DNA of 64,000 nucleotides from Pseudomonas sp. CFBP13508 (lineage in GTDB: Bacteria; Pseudomonadota; Gammaproteobacteria; Pseudomonadales; Pseudomonadaceae), in NCBI RefSeq assembly GCF_005233515.1, contig NZ_QFZZ01000006.1, positions 62,001 through 126,000 of the forward strand. Reading direction: 5' to 3'. Made by a program: the position numbers and the translations under genes. The notes beneath the pieces were generated by a model. That model did not search any database. It was not told the DNA's origin and was given only the letters and a program-made list of their open reading frames with translations. Below are positions 43,155 through 52,300 of this stretch, piece after piece. How positions within the stretch are numbered: position 1 is the stretch's first letter; the number at the start of each line of letters is the position of its first letter.

Positions 43155-43964
43155 TTATTGAAGAACGAAATAATCGTAGCGCATCGACACGGTGGTCTCG
43201 AACGGCTCGGCCTGCTCGATTACCGCCGCACGACGCTCGGCACTGGCACGCCAGCCGTGAGGCGTCATCGCCAACAGGTTGGCGCGGTCCTCGGGCTTGT
43301 CCAGGGTCAGTTTGAATTCCAGCGTCTCGCTGTGCGCCAGCGCCATGCCTGCCGGCACCAGCGCCAGGTGCTTGTCGTCGGTGTACTCGCGCACTTCGTC
43401 GTACAGGCGCTCGCGCAATTCCATCAGATGGCCACGGGTCGGGCCGACTTTCATCAGCCCGCCGCCGACGCTGAGCAGACGCTTGGCTTCTTCCCAGTCC
43501 AACGGACTGAAGACGCTGGCGAGAAATTGGCAACTGCCTGAAGCCAACGGCACGCGGGCCATGCTGGCAATCAACCAGGTGATCGCCGGATTGCGTTTGC
43601 AGGCTCGTTTGACCGCTTCACGGGAGATATCCAGCGCGTAGCCATCCGCATTGGGCAACGCTTCGGCGATTTGCGCGGTGTAGTAACCCTCGCCACAACC
43701 GATGTCGACCCAGCGCTCCGGCGCATAACTCGCCGCCAATTCAGCCAGACGCCTGGCGACTGGCGCGTAATGCCCGGCGTTGAGGAAATCACGCCGCGCC
43801 TCGACCATCGCTTGATTGTCGCCCGGGTCGCGGCTGTTCTTGTGCTGCACCGGCAACAGGTTCAGATAACCCTGACGCGCACGGTCAAACCGATGCCCGG
43901 CGGGGCAGACCACGCCGTTGTCCACCGCATTGAGCGGCTCACTGCAGATCGGGCACGCGAGCAT
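43155..43964 (-). CDS. rlmA: 23S rRNA (guanine745-N1)-methyltransferase RlmA
   Basis: 269 residues. The N-terminal zinc-binding part has MLACPICSEPLNAVDNGVVC followed by PAGHRFD, giving Cys/His ligands, then GYLNLLPVQ, the RlmA signature. The SAM domain has WVDIGCGEGYYTAQIAEALP and GYALDISREAVKRACKR. RlmA methylates G745 in helix 35 of 23S rRNA. Its start overlaps the dapE stop (TGATG). Confidence 0.93.
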   Translation of the reverse strand: MLACPICSEPLNAVDNGVVCPAGHRFDRARQGYLNLLPVQHKNSRDPGDNQAMVEARRDFLNAGHYAPVARRLAELAASYAPERWVDIGCGEGYYTAQIAEALPNADGYALDISREAVKRACKRNPAITWLIASMARVPLASGSCQFLASVFSPLDWEEAKRLLSVGGGLMKVGPTRGHLMELRERLYDEVREYTDDKHLALVPAGMALAHSETLEFKLTLDKPEDRANLLAMTPHGWRASAERRAAVIEQAEPFETTVSMRYDYFVLQ

Positions 43965-45115
43965 CAGGCGAGCAACTTGATCAGGGTCTGGTAATAGATT
44001 TCGGTCAGCACGTCGAGATCGGCTGCCAGCACGCGTTCGTTGACCTGGTGAATGGTCGCGTTGACCGGGCCCAGTTCAACCACTTGCGTGCCCATGGTCG
44101 CGATGAAACGGCCATCGGATGTGCCACCGCTGGTCGAGGCTTTGGTTTCGCGACCGGTGATGTCCTTGATGCTCGACGACACCGCATCGAGCAGCGCGCC
44201 CGGTTCGGTGAGGAATGGCAGGCCGGACAGCGCCCAGTCGATGTGCCAGTCCAGACCATGCTTGTCGAGGATGTCGGCAACGCGTTTCTGCAGGCCTTCG
44301 ACGGTCGATTCGGTGGAGAAACGGAAGTTGAACACCGCCACCAGATCACCGGGAATCACGTTGGTCGCGCCGGTGCCGGAATTGAGGTTGGAAATCTGGA
44401 AACTGGTCGGCGGGAAGAAATCGTTGCCGTGGTCCCAGTGCTCGGCGGCCAGCTCTGCCAGCGCCGGAGCGGCGAGGTGGATCGGGTTCTTCGCCAGATG
44501 CGGGTAGGCCACGTGACCTTGCACACCTTTGACCGTGAGCTTGGCGCCGAGGGAGCCGCGACGGCCGTTTTTCACCACATCGCCGACCAGCGTGGTGCTC
44601 GACGGCTCGCCAACGATGCACCAGTCCAGGCGCTCGTTGCGCGCGACCAGACGTTCGACCACAGCCTTGGTGCCGTGATGCGCCGGGCCTTCTTCATCGC
44701 TGGTGATGAGGAAAGCGACCTTGCCTTTATGGTTCGGATAGTCGGCGACGAAACGTTCAGCGGCGACTGTCATCGATGCCAGGCTGCCTTTCATGTCTGC
44801 CGCGCCACGGCCGCAGAGCATGCCATGTTCGTCGATCACGGCATTGAACGGATCGATCTGCCATGCGGTAACCGGACCGGTCGGCACCACGTCGGTGTGG
44901 CCGGCGAAGCACAGCACCGGGCCGTCGTTGTTGCCGTGGGTGGCCCAGAAGTTATCCACATCTTCGATGCGCATCGGCTCCAGAGTGAAACCGGCATCGC
45001 CCAGGCGCTGCATCATCTGCTTCTGGCAGTCGGCATCGACCGGGGTTACGGAGGGACGGCGGATCAGGTCGATGGCCAGTTGAAGGGTCGGCGATAGGTC
45101 GGCGTGGGCCGTCAT
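43964..45115 (-). CDS. dapE: Succinyl-diaminopimelate desuccinylase
   Basis: 383 residues from ATG 45115 (MTAHADLSPTLQLAIDLI). A longer frame to 45262 runs into a REP and is rejected. DapE removes succinate from N-succinyl-L,L-diaminopimelate in lysine and peptidoglycan precursor synthesis. Di-zinc M20 motifs are present: CFAGHTDVVPTGP, the bridging CGRGAADMKGSLASM, and the catalytic LITSDEEGPA. The C-terminal metal His is in GPVNATIHQVNE. It is one of three dap genes in this window. Confidence 0.96.
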   Translation of the reverse strand: MTAHADLSPTLQLAIDLIRRPSVTPVDADCQKQMMQRLGDAGFTLEPMRIEDVDNFWATHGNNDGPVLCFAGHTDVVPTGPVTAWQIDPFNAVIDEHGMLCGRGAADMKGSLASMTVAAERFVADYPNHKGKVAFLITSDEEGPAHHGTKAVVERLVARNERLDWCIVGEPSSTTLVGDVVKNGRRGSLGAKLTVKGVQGHVAYPHLAKNPIHLAAPALAELAAEHWDHGNDFFPPTSFQISNLNSGTGATNVIPGDLVAVFNFRFSTESTVEGLQKRVADILDKHGLDWHIDWALSGLPFLTEPGALLDAVSSSIKDITGRETKASTSGGTSDGRFIATMGTQVVELGPVNATIHQVNERVLAADLDVLTEIYYQTLIKLLA

Positions 45116-45151
45116 GGAAAACTCCGGATCATGAATTTGAGCGAGGGCCAA

Positions 45152-45241
45152 TGTGGGAGCGAGCTTGCTCGCGAAAGCGGTGGAACAGGCAACATAAGGG
45201 TTGAATGTTACAAAGCCTTCGCGAGCAAGCTCGCTCCCACG
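45152..45241. repeat. REP doublet (REPIN), T/A variant
   Basis: Inverted REP pair in which both arms carry the same change (GAGCTTGCTC on the left, GAGCAAGCTC on the right), keeping the two ends complementary. Confidence 0.9.
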
Positions 45242-45325
45242 GGGATAGCAGCGCGCCCGCAAAATGGCGGTTATCTTAAAGCAAAACGGCGACCATTGGC
45301 CGCCGTTTAGTGCTGCGTTGCGGAT

Positions 45326-47917
45326 TTAGACGACCGGTGCCGGCTCAGCCTTGGCCACAGGTTTGGGCAGCGACGACAGGAACGCCATGATCAGCGCCGC
45401 CAGATACGGCAGCGACTGCACCAGCAACATGGTTACCCAGAAGCGCATGTCATTGCTCGGGATGCCCTGCACGAGGAAGATCCCCAGCGCCGCGCCCCAC
45501 AGCAACAGCATGATGAACAGCTCCTCGCGAGCCTCGCTGATCGCCACCCAGAAACCGTGGTTGTCAGCGTTTTTCGGCGTGCGGAAAAACGGAATGCTGC
45601 TGGTGAAGAAACCGTACAGTACCGCTTTGGCGATGGTGTGCGACAACGCCAGGCCGGCCAGCGCCGCGCAGAACGCATCTTTCAGATTCACGCCGACGGC
45701 GCGGCGGTAGAGGAAGATGATCTTGCCGACCTTGAACACGAACAGCGCCAGCGGCGGGATCGCGAAAATCAGCAACGGCGGATCGACCCGTTGCGGCACG
45801 ATGATCATCGCCGCCGACCATAGCAGGGCGCCGACGGTGAAGAAGATGTTCATGCCATCGGCGACCCACGGCAGCCAGCCAGCGAGGAAGTGATAACGCT
45901 GACCACGGGTCAGTTCGGTGTCCTTGCCGCGCAGCAGGCTGCGGGTGTGGCGCTTGATGATCTGGATCGCGCCATAGGCCCAGCGGAAACGCTGTTTCTT
46001 GAAGTCGATGAAGGTATCCGGCATCAGGCCCTTGCCGTAGCTGTCGTGGTAATACGCCGCCGACAGGCCCTTCTCGAACACGCGCAGACCGAGCTCGGCG
46101 TCTTCACAGATGCACCAGTCAGCCCAGCCCAATTCTTCCAGCACGGAACGGCGGGTCATGGTCATGGTGCCGTGCTGAATGATCGCGTCACGGTCGTTGC
46201 GGGTGACCATGCCGATGTGGAAGAAGCCTTTGTATTCGGCGTAGCAGAGCTTTTTGAAAGTGCTTTCGTTCTGGTCGCGATAATCCTGCGGCGACTGCAC
46301 CACGGCGATTTTCGGGTCGGCGAAGTGCGGCACCATGTGCTTGAGCCAGTTGGGGTGCACGCAGTAGTCGGAGTCGATCACGGCAATGACTTCGGCATCC
46401 TTGGCGGTATGCGGAATCAGGTAATTCAGCGCGCCGCCCTTGAAACCGGCCAGCGGCGAAACATGAAAGAACTTGAAGCGCGGGCCGAGGGTCGCGCAGT
46501 AATCGCGCACCGGTTCCCACACCGCCGGGTCCTTGGTGTTGTTGTCGATGATCAGGACTTCGAAGTCTGGATAATCGAGCGCGGCCAAGGCATCGAGGGT
46601 CTGTTTGACCATCTCTGGCGGCTCGTTGTAGCAGGGCACGTGAATCGACACTTTCGGTCGGTAATCGGAATCGCCCAGCACCGGCAGGAATTCCCGCCGG
46701 CGCTTGTGAATCCACACCGCTTCGGCCAGTTCATGGGCCTCGGTGAGCAGGACGATGAATACCCCGAGCGCACCGAGCGCCAGGAGAAATCCGACCGTGA
46801 GGCTGAACCACGTGCTGTATTGCTGGCTGTAGTCGTAACCGATGTACACCAGCACCGAACCGCAGAGGAACGCGATAAACGTCAGGAACGTGCGACCACG
46901 CTGGCGCAGCGCCGAGCCGTCGATCATCAGCAGGGTCAGCGACAGCAGCGCCAGTACCACCGAGCCGATGGCCAGCACGCGCCATTGCGGAATCGCCACC
47001 ACCGGGCCTTCGAAATTGAATTTCTGCTGGCGCGCGGCGTTGAACACGCCCCAGTAGGCGCCGACCGAACCTTCATCGCTGGCCTTCCACGGCTGATCGA
47101 ACGCTTCGATCACGAAGTAGTTGAAGCCTTGGCGATTGAGCTTGTTGACCAGCGTGCGCAGATAAATTGCCTGATCGGCTGGCGATGCATCGGCGCCACC
47201 GCGCATGCGCCCGTTGCTCGGCCAGCCGACCTCGGAGAGCAGCAGCGGTTTTTTCGGAAACAGCTTTTTCAGATCGCGGGCGCGGTCGAAGACGAACTGG
47301 CCGGCCTTGTCCACCGGAATGAATTCCCAGTAGGGCAGGACGTGGGCGGCGATCAGGTCAACGTGCTTGGCCAGTTGCGGGTATTTCTCCCAGATGTGCC
47401 ATTGTTCGGAGGTGGTTACCGGCACCTTCACCGCAGCGCGCACCCGATCCAGCAGAACGATCAAAGCCTCAGGGGTGATTTCTTCGCGAAACAGCGCCTC
47501 GTTGCCGACCACCACGCGCACGACGCTGCGCGAGGTGTTGGCCAGTTCGATGGCTTTGGTGATTTCCCGTTCGTTGCGTTCCTGATCCGGACTGATCCAG
47601 ATACCGAGGGTGACGCGCAGGCCGAATTCTTCAGCCAGTTTCGGGATGTCTCCCAACGAACCGTCGACCGAATAGATACGAATGTTGTCGGTCAGCTTGC
47701 TCATGATTTCCAGGTCACGGCGCATTTCATCGTCAGACGGATACTGATCCTTCTGAGGGAATTGCCCCTGCTGGAATGGCGAATACGAGAAGCCGGAGAT
47801 TTGCTGCGGCCAGTTCGGCGCCGTGACCGGGCGATTGACCAGCGCCCAGAAACCGGTGAACAAGGCAGCGATGGCCAGCACCACCACCAGGTTGAGTCCA
47901 AATTTACGCGATGACAT
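45326..47917 (-). CDS. ndvB: GH17-GT2 fusion, NdvB-type periplasmic beta-glucan synthase
   Basis: 863 residues from ATG 47917. Order: N-terminal membrane helix; periplasmic glycoside hydrolase family 17 domain with catalytic Glu residues in VVVGNEALFREE (about 139) and LLLSEVGWPSNG (about 228); two or three helices; a cytosolic GT2 domain (VSIHVPCYNEPPEMV near 421, AVIDSDYCVHP near 513, ICEDAELGLRV near 602, KKQRFRWAYG near 640); C-terminal helices. GT2 makes a beta-glucan chain and GH17 may remodel or close it. In P. aeruginosa, ndvB contributes to biofilm antibiotic tolerance through cyclic glucans. No ndvC or opgG neighbour. Confidence 0.93.
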   Translation of the reverse strand: MSSRKFGLNLVVVLAIAALFTGFWALVNRPVTAPNWPQQISGFSYSPFQQGQFPQKDQYPSDDEMRRDLEIMSKLTDNIRIYSVDGSLGDIPKLAEEFGLRVTLGIWISPDQERNEREITKAIELANTSRSVVRVVVGNEALFREEITPEALIVLLDRVRAAVKVPVTTSEQWHIWEKYPQLAKHVDLIAAHVLPYWEFIPVDKAGQFVFDRARDLKKLFPKKPLLLSEVGWPSNGRMRGGADASPADQAIYLRTLVNKLNRQGFNYFVIEAFDQPWKASDEGSVGAYWGVFNAARQQKFNFEGPVVAIPQWRVLAIGSVVLALLSLTLLMIDGSALRQRGRTFLTFIAFLCGSVLVYIGYDYSQQYSTWFSLTVGFLLALGALGVFIVLLTEAHELAEAVWIHKRRREFLPVLGDSDYRPKVSIHVPCYNEPPEMVKQTLDALAALDYPDFEVLIIDNNTKDPAVWEPVRDYCATLGPRFKFFHVSPLAGFKGGALNYLIPHTAKDAEVIAVIDSDYCVHPNWLKHMVPHFADPKIAVVQSPQDYRDQNESTFKKLCYAEYKGFFHIGMVTRNDRDAIIQHGTMTMTRRSVLEELGWADWCICEDAELGLRVFEKGLSAAYYHDSYGKGLMPDTFIDFKKQRFRWAYGAIQIIKRHTRSLLRGKDTELTRGQRYHFLAGWLPWVADGMNIFFTVGALLWSAAMIIVPQRVDPPLLIFAIPPLALFVFKVGKIIFLYRRAVGVNLKDAFCAALAGLALSHTIAKAVLYGFFTSSIPFFRTPKNADNHGFWVAISEAREELFIMLLLWGAALGIFLVQGIPSNDMRFWVTMLLVQSLPYLAALIMAFLSSLPKPVAKAEPAPVV

Positions 47918-48105
47918 AGCTGTTTCGGGTTCCAAAGGCTGTGGAACGAAGGATCGGTCGGATAGACGCCCGAGGGGCGCGCATCCTACACCGGCGGTTA
48001 ACCAGTCGTACAACTGACGGGAAAATGCCTGACATTGGGCAGCCGTCTCTGACTTAAGTTCTTACACTTGTCGCTTGCAGCTTAAAACTTGTCGCTGCGT
48101 AGCCC

Positions 48106-48111
48106 TATAAT
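48106..48111 (+). promoter_or_regulatory. -10 element of tcdA
   Basis: An exact TATAAT lies 27 bases before the ATG at 48138, suggesting a short leader. The -35 is unclear. The preceding bases hold a CTTGCAGCTTAAAACTTG stretch resembling the heptamer repeat at 31659. Confidence 0.5.
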
Positions 48112-48137
48112 GCGCGCCGGTTTTTGGGGTAATGGTC

Positions 48138-48950
48138 ATGAGTACAGAAGATCCGCGGTTTGCAGGCATCGCCCGTTTGTATGGCATCGAGGGCCTGGAA
48201 CGCTTGCGTGCCGCCCATGTGGCGATCGTCGGCGTCGGTGGCGTCGGTTCCTGGGCGGCGGAAGCGATGGCCCGTTGCGGGGTGGGCGAGATCTCGCTGT
48301 TCGACCTTGATGACGTCTGCGTCAGTAATGCCAACCGTCAGTTGCACGCCTTGGACAGCACTGTCGGCAAACCCAAGGTCGAGGTGATGGCCGAGCGCCT
48401 GCGCGGGATCAACCCCGATTGCACGGTGCACGCCGTGGCCGATTTCGTCACCCGCGACACCATGGCCGAGTACATCACGCCGAACATCGACTGTGTGATC
48501 GACTGCATCGATGCGGTCAATGCCAAAGCGGCGCTGATCGCCTGGTGCAAACGCCGCAAGATCCAGATTATTACCACCGGCGGCGCGGGCGGGCAGATCG
48601 ATCCGACGCTGATTCAGGTCTGCGATCTGAACCGCACCTTCAACGACCCACTGGCGTCGAAAGTGCGCTCGACCTTGCGTCGTGACTACGGCTTCTCCCG
48701 CACCGTGACCCGCCATTACAGCGTGCCGTGTGTGTTTTCCACCGAACAGCTGCGCTACCCGAAACCGGACGGCAGCATTTGCCTGCAGAAGAGTTTTGTC
48801 GGCGACGGTGTGAAGCTCGACTGCGCCGGCGGGTTTGGCGCGGTGATGATGGTCACCGCGACATTTGGCATGGTCGCGGCGACCAAGGCTGTGGACAAGA
48901 TTGTCGCTGGTGTTCGGCGCCCGGCGGACCGGGTCAGGCCTCAAGCCTGA
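48138..48950 (+). CDS. tcdA: tRNA threonylcarbamoyladenosine dehydratase TcdA (CsdL)
   Basis: 270 residues from ATG 48138 (MSTEDPRFAGIARLYG); another ATG two codons upstream is possible. An E1-like ThiF fold: AIVGVGGVGSWAAEAMARCG binds ATP, followed by DLDDVCVSNANRQLHALDST. TcdA cyclises t6A to ct6A on tRNA, using the CsdA-CsdE sulfur system. Both csdE and csdA are encoded just downstream on the opposite strand, a grouping known in enterobacteria. tsaB in the same window contributes to the t6A substrate. Confidence 0.94.
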   Translation: MSTEDPRFAGIARLYGIEGLERLRAAHVAIVGVGGVGSWAAEAMARCGVGEISLFDLDDVCVSNANRQLHALDSTVGKPKVEVMAERLRGINPDCTVHAVADFVTRDTMAEYITPNIDCVIDCIDAVNAKAALIAWCKRRKIQIITTGGAGGQIDPTLIQVCDLNRTFNDPLASKVRSTLRRDYGFSRTVTRHYSVPCVFSTEQLRYPKPDGSICLQKSFVGDGVKLDCAGGFGAVMMVTATFGMVAATKAVDKIVAGVRRPADRVRPQA

Positions 48951-48965
48951 AGGTGTTAATGAGGG

Positions 48966-49036
48966 CCTCTTCGCGAGCAGGCTCGCTCCCACCGGGAAAT
49001 GCATTTCCATTGTGGGAGCGAGCCTGCTCGCGAAGG
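48966..49036. repeat. REP doublet, tail-to-tail orientation
   Basis: The two REP copies here point the opposite way from the other doublets (TTCGCG...CCC first, then GGG...CGCGAA), between convergent tcdA and csdE. Confidence 0.88.
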
Positions 49037-49039
49037 CGA

Positions 49040-49444
49040 TTAGCGCGCCAACTCATTCATCCGCGTGAGCACGGCATTGAGGCCATTGCTGCGCGATGGC
49101 GATAGCTGGCGGGACAGGCCGAGCTGATTAAACCAATCCGGCAAATCGATTTGCTTTATATCAGCCGCCGACAAGCCATTGACCCGCAACAGCAACAACG
49201 CCACCAACCCGCGAATCATCCGCGCATCGCTGCTCGCCTTGAACTGCCAGTGCCCGTCGCGCAAATCTCCGACCAGCCACACCTGACTCTCACAGCCATG
49301 CACCCGGTTGGCCTCGCACTTTTGCGCGTCATCCAGCGCCGGCAGACGATCACCAAACTGCATCAGCAGCCGCGCCCGCTGTTCCCAGCCCGCCGCGTTC
49401 TGAAAGATCTGCAGCGCTTCGGCCGCTTCGACCGGCAGGCTCAT
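49040..49444 (-). CDS. csdE: SufE-family sulfur acceptor CsdE
   Basis: 134 residues. The SufE-type fold has the reactive cysteine in NRVHGCESQVWLVG. It accepts persulfide sulfur from the cysteine desulfurase and passes it on. The start overlaps the csdA stop by four bases. Pairing with csdA and tcdA points to the CSD branch rather than Suf; no sufBCD genes are near. Confidence 0.92.
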   Translation of the reverse strand: MSLPVEAAEALQIFQNAAGWEQRARLLMQFGDRLPALDDAQKCEANRVHGCESQVWLVGDLRDGHWQFKASSDARMIRGLVALLLLRVNGLSAADIKQIDLPDWFNQLGLSRQLSPSRSNGLNAVLTRMNELAR

Positions 49445-50646
49445 CGCAACATCTCCAGCGCCTGATCCAGCGCCTCGAAAAAGCGCTCCAGATCTTCCGA
49501 GTCGTTATACAGCGCCAGCGACACGCGGATCGCGCCGGCCAGTTCGAAGCTTTTCATCAGCGGCATGGCGCAGTGATGCCCCGCGCGCACGGCGATGCCT
49601 TGTTCGGTGAGCAGATGCGCCAGATCGGCGTTGTGCACGCCTTCGACGACAAAACTGGCCAAGGCCAGTTGCGGCTTGCCGAGCAGGCGAATGCCGTTAC
49701 GGGCGGCGAGGCCGCGCAGCAGATAGTCGTGCAGTGCCGCTTCGTGGGCAGACACGGCGTCCTGATCCAAACCGGCCAAGTAGTCGAGGGTCGCTCCGAG
49801 GCCGATGACACTGGCGATCGGCGGTGTGCCTGCCTCGAACCCCAACGGCGCCGGGCGGAAGCGCGAATCCTGATAGTTGGCATCGAGCACCATCTCGCCG
49901 CCGAACTGCCATGGCTGCAATTGCTCCAGCGCAGCGTTGCGCCCGAACAGCACGCCCAGACCATCCGGGCCGTAGAGTTTGTGGCTGGAAAACACATAGA
50001 AGTCGCAACCCAGCGCCTGCACATCATGCCGACCGTGCACCACACCTTGCGCGCCATCGACTACCGTGAGCGCGTTCTGCGCCTTGGCCATGCCCAGCAA
50101 AGCGGTCAGTGGCTGCCAGGCGCCGAGGACATTGGACAACTGGCTGACCGCCAACAACCGCGTGCGTGGGCCGATCAGATGCACGGCAGCGGCGAGGTCG
50201 ATCAGGCCGTCGGCATCCAGCGGCAGGATCACCAGTTTCAGCTGACGGCGTTGCGCCAGTTGCTGCCACGGCAGCAGGTTGGCGTGATGCTCCAGAGCGC
50301 TGATGACGATCTCATCGCCCGGCTGAAACAGAGGCTCCAGACCATAAGCCAGCAGATTCAGCGCGCTGGTGGCGCCGTGCGTGAAGATGATTTGCCCGCT
50401 GTCACCGGCATTCAGCCATTGGCCAACCTTGCGCCGACTGTCTTCGAACGCTTGCGTCGCGTGGGCACCGGGCAAGTGTTGCGCACGATGCACATTGGCC
50501 GCGCCGTTGGCGTAGTAATGCGTCAGTGCGTCGAGCAGGGCCTGGGGTTTTTGCGTGGTGGCGGCGCTGTCCAGATAGGTCTGGTCTTGCCGTTGCAGGG
50601 CGGCGATAGCCGGGAAATCGGCGCGCCAGGGAGAGGGGATCATCAT
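49441..50646 (-). CDS. csdA: Cysteine desulfurase CsdA (SufS/CsdA class)
   Basis: 401 residues; two ATG codons (50646 and 50643) are possible. A class V aminotransferase fold with the PLP lysine in VFSSHKLYGPDG and the earlier FTHGATSALNLLAYG cofactor loop. The reactive cysteine is in VRAGHHCAMPLMKSFELAGA. It releases sulfur from cysteine as an enzyme-bound persulfide for CsdE, and hence TcdA. A REP doublet separates it from dapD. Confidence 0.93.
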   Translation of the reverse strand: MMIPSPWRADFPAIAALQRQDQTYLDSAATTQKPQALLDALTHYYANGAANVHRAQHLPGAHATQAFEDSRRKVGQWLNAGDSGQIIFTHGATSALNLLAYGLEPLFQPGDEIVISALEHHANLLPWQQLAQRRQLKLVILPLDADGLIDLAAAVHLIGPRTRLLAVSQLSNVLGAWQPLTALLGMAKAQNALTVVDGAQGVVHGRHDVQALGCDFYVFSSHKLYGPDGLGVLFGRNAALEQLQPWQFGGEMVLDANYQDSRFRPAPLGFEAGTPPIASVIGLGATLDYLAGLDQDAVSAHEAALHDYLLRGLAARNGIRLLGKPQLALASFVVEGVHNADLAHLLTEQGIAVRAGHHCAMPLMKSFELAGAIRVSLALYNDSEDLERFFEALDQALEMLR

Positions 50647-50689
50647 GAGTTCAGCCCTGTGAAATTGGGCGGGGTGTACGCCAAACCTT

Positions 50690-50760
50690 GCGGGAGCGAG
50701 CCTGCACGCGAAAGCGTCCTTGAGGACGCCAAAAGCTTCGCGAGCAGACTCGCTCCCACA
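50690..50760. repeat. Degenerate REP doublet
   Basis: An inverted REP pair with differences in both arms (GAGCCTGCACGCGAAAG on the left, GCGAGCAGACTCGC on the right) that no longer match, suggesting an old copy. Confidence 0.8.
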
Positions 50761-50772
50761 GGCCTACAGCGC

Positions 50773-51807
50773 TTAGTTGTGAGCGTGCAGCGCTTCGTTC
50801 AGTTCGATCGCCGATTTGTGGGTCTTGCACTCCACAGCACCGGTTTCCGAATTGCGACGGAACAGCAGATCAGTCTGACCCGCCAGCTCACGCGCCTTCA
50901 CAACCTTGACCAGATTGTTGTGCTCGTCCAGCAGCGCAACCTTGGTGCCGGCGGTCACGTACAGGCCCGATTCCACGGTGTTGCGGTCGCCCAACGGAAT
51001 GCCGATACCGGCGTTGGCGCCAATCAGGCAGCCTTCGCCGACCTTGATCACAATGTTGCCGCCGCCCGACAGAGTGCCCATGGTCGAGCAACCGCCGCCC
51101 AGGTCCGAACCTTTGCCGACGAAGACGCCAGCGGAAACGCGGCCTTCGATCATACCCGGGCCTTCGGTGCCGGCGTTGAAGTTGATGAAGCCTTCGTGCA
51201 TCACGGTGGTGCCTTCACCGACATAGGCGCCCAGACGCAGACGTGCAGCATCAGCGATACGCACGCCGGCCGGTACCACGTAGTCGGTCATTTTCGGGAA
51301 CTTGTCCACCGAGAACACTTCCAGCAGTTCGCCGCGCAGACGCGCTTCGAGTTGCATTTCCGCCAGTTCGCTCAAATCGATCGCGCCCTGGCTGGTCCAC
51401 GCCACGTTCGGCAGCAGCGGGAAAATACCGGCCAGGCTGACGCCGTGCGGCTTGACCAGACGGTGCGAGAGCAGATGCAGCTTGAGGTAGGCCTCAGGCG
51501 TGGAGGTCAGTTGCGCGTCTTCGGCCAGCAGCGTGGCGACCAGCGGCTTGTGGCTTTCGGCCAGGCGGGTCAGCAGCTTGCCCTGCACGGCGTCGATGCC
51601 TTTCACGGCTTCAGCCAGTTGCGCGGCCTGGGCGGTGGTGAAGGTAATGGCCTGGTTGCCTTCGGTGTAACCGAGGATCGGCGCAACAGCCGCGACCAGT
51701 TCGGCCGAAGGGTTGAGCAGGGGTTGCGCGTAAAACACTTCCAGCCATGCGCCTTGACGGTTCTGGGTGCCGACACCAAAGGCGATGCTGAACAGGGAAT
51801 TGGACAT
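50773..51807 (-). CDS. dapD: Tetrahydrodipicolinate N-succinyltransferase
   Basis: 344 residues, the longer Pseudomonas/actinobacterial-type DapD. It succinylates tetrahydrodipicolinate in the lysine pathway. The C-terminal half is a left-handed beta-helix: EGTTVMHEGFINFNAGTEGP, GRVSAGVFVGKGSDLGGG and GGGNIVIKVGEGCLIGANAG. The product is used by DapC (55004-56203) and then DapE (43964-45115), both in this window but not in one operon. Confidence 0.95.
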   Translation of the reverse strand: MSNSLFSIAFGVGTQNRQGAWLEVFYAQPLLNPSAELVAAVAPILGYTEGNQAITFTTAQAAQLAEAVKGIDAVQGKLLTRLAESHKPLVATLLAEDAQLTSTPEAYLKLHLLSHRLVKPHGVSLAGIFPLLPNVAWTSQGAIDLSELAEMQLEARLRGELLEVFSVDKFPKMTDYVVPAGVRIADAARLRLGAYVGEGTTVMHEGFINFNAGTEGPGMIEGRVSAGVFVGKGSDLGGGCSTMGTLSGGGNIVIKVGEGCLIGANAGIGIPLGDRNTVESGLYVTAGTKVALLDEHNNLVKVVKARELAGQTDLLFRRNSETGAVECKTHKSAIELNEALHAHN

Positions 51808-51838
51808 GTGAATACCTCTACAAAGAGTGACGGGCTGC

Positions 51839-52201
51839 TTACTTCAGAGCGGCCGCGTAGATATCTGGCTTGAAGCCAATCAGGGTTCGGTCACCGAGAT
51901 CGAGCACCGGGCGCTTGATCATCGAGGGTTGTGCGAGCATCAGTTCGATGGCTTTCGACTGGTCGAGATCGGCTTTGCGTTCGTCGTCGAGTTTGCGAAA
52001 GGTCGTGCCGGCGCGGTTCAACACGGTTTGCCAGCCGTGCTCGTCGCACCATTGGCTCAGGTGCTCACGGTCAATGCCGGCGGTCTTGTAATCGTGAAAG
52101 TCATAGCTGACAGCGTGTTCATCGAGCCAGGTGCGCGCCTTTTTCATGGTGTCGCAGGCTTTGATGCCGAAAAGGTGCAACGTTTTACTTGAAACGGCCA
52201 A
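51839..52201 (-). CDS. ArsC/Spx-family protein (YffB-like)
   Basis: 120 residues from a TTG start at 52201, chosen because AAAGGGGGC lies just upstream; an in-frame ATG at 52276 has no ribosome site. The thioredoxin-like fold has KTLHLFGIKACDTMKKARTW with a single N-terminal cysteine, and the ArsC Arg region near MIKRPVLDLGDRTLIGF. It is probably not an arsenate reductase in vivo; YffB relatives use glutathione. No ars genes are near. It is 31 bases from dapD and probably co-transcribed. Confidence 0.88.
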   Translation of the reverse strand: MAVSSKTLHLFGIKACDTMKKARTWLDEHAVSYDFHDYKTAGIDREHLSQWCDEHGWQTVLNRAGTTFRKLDDERKADLDQSKAIELMLAQPSMIKRPVLDLGDRTLIGFKPDIYAAALK

Positions 52202-52300
52202 GGAATCGCCCCCTTTACAGGTGCTGGAAAAAAATGGTGACGGATTATGCCATGACCGGACGGTTTCGTCGGCCACGGTTGTCGTAACGCTGTAAAACCT

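Noticed and set aside
45890..47914. Plus-strand open frame of 674 codons opposite ndvB
   Set aside because: Same cause: the minus strand encodes an intact GH17-GT2 protein across it.
49573..51873. Plus-strand open frame of 766 codons opposite csdA and dapD
   Set aside because: It crosses two well-supported minus-strand genes and a REP doublet, so it cannot be a natural gene.
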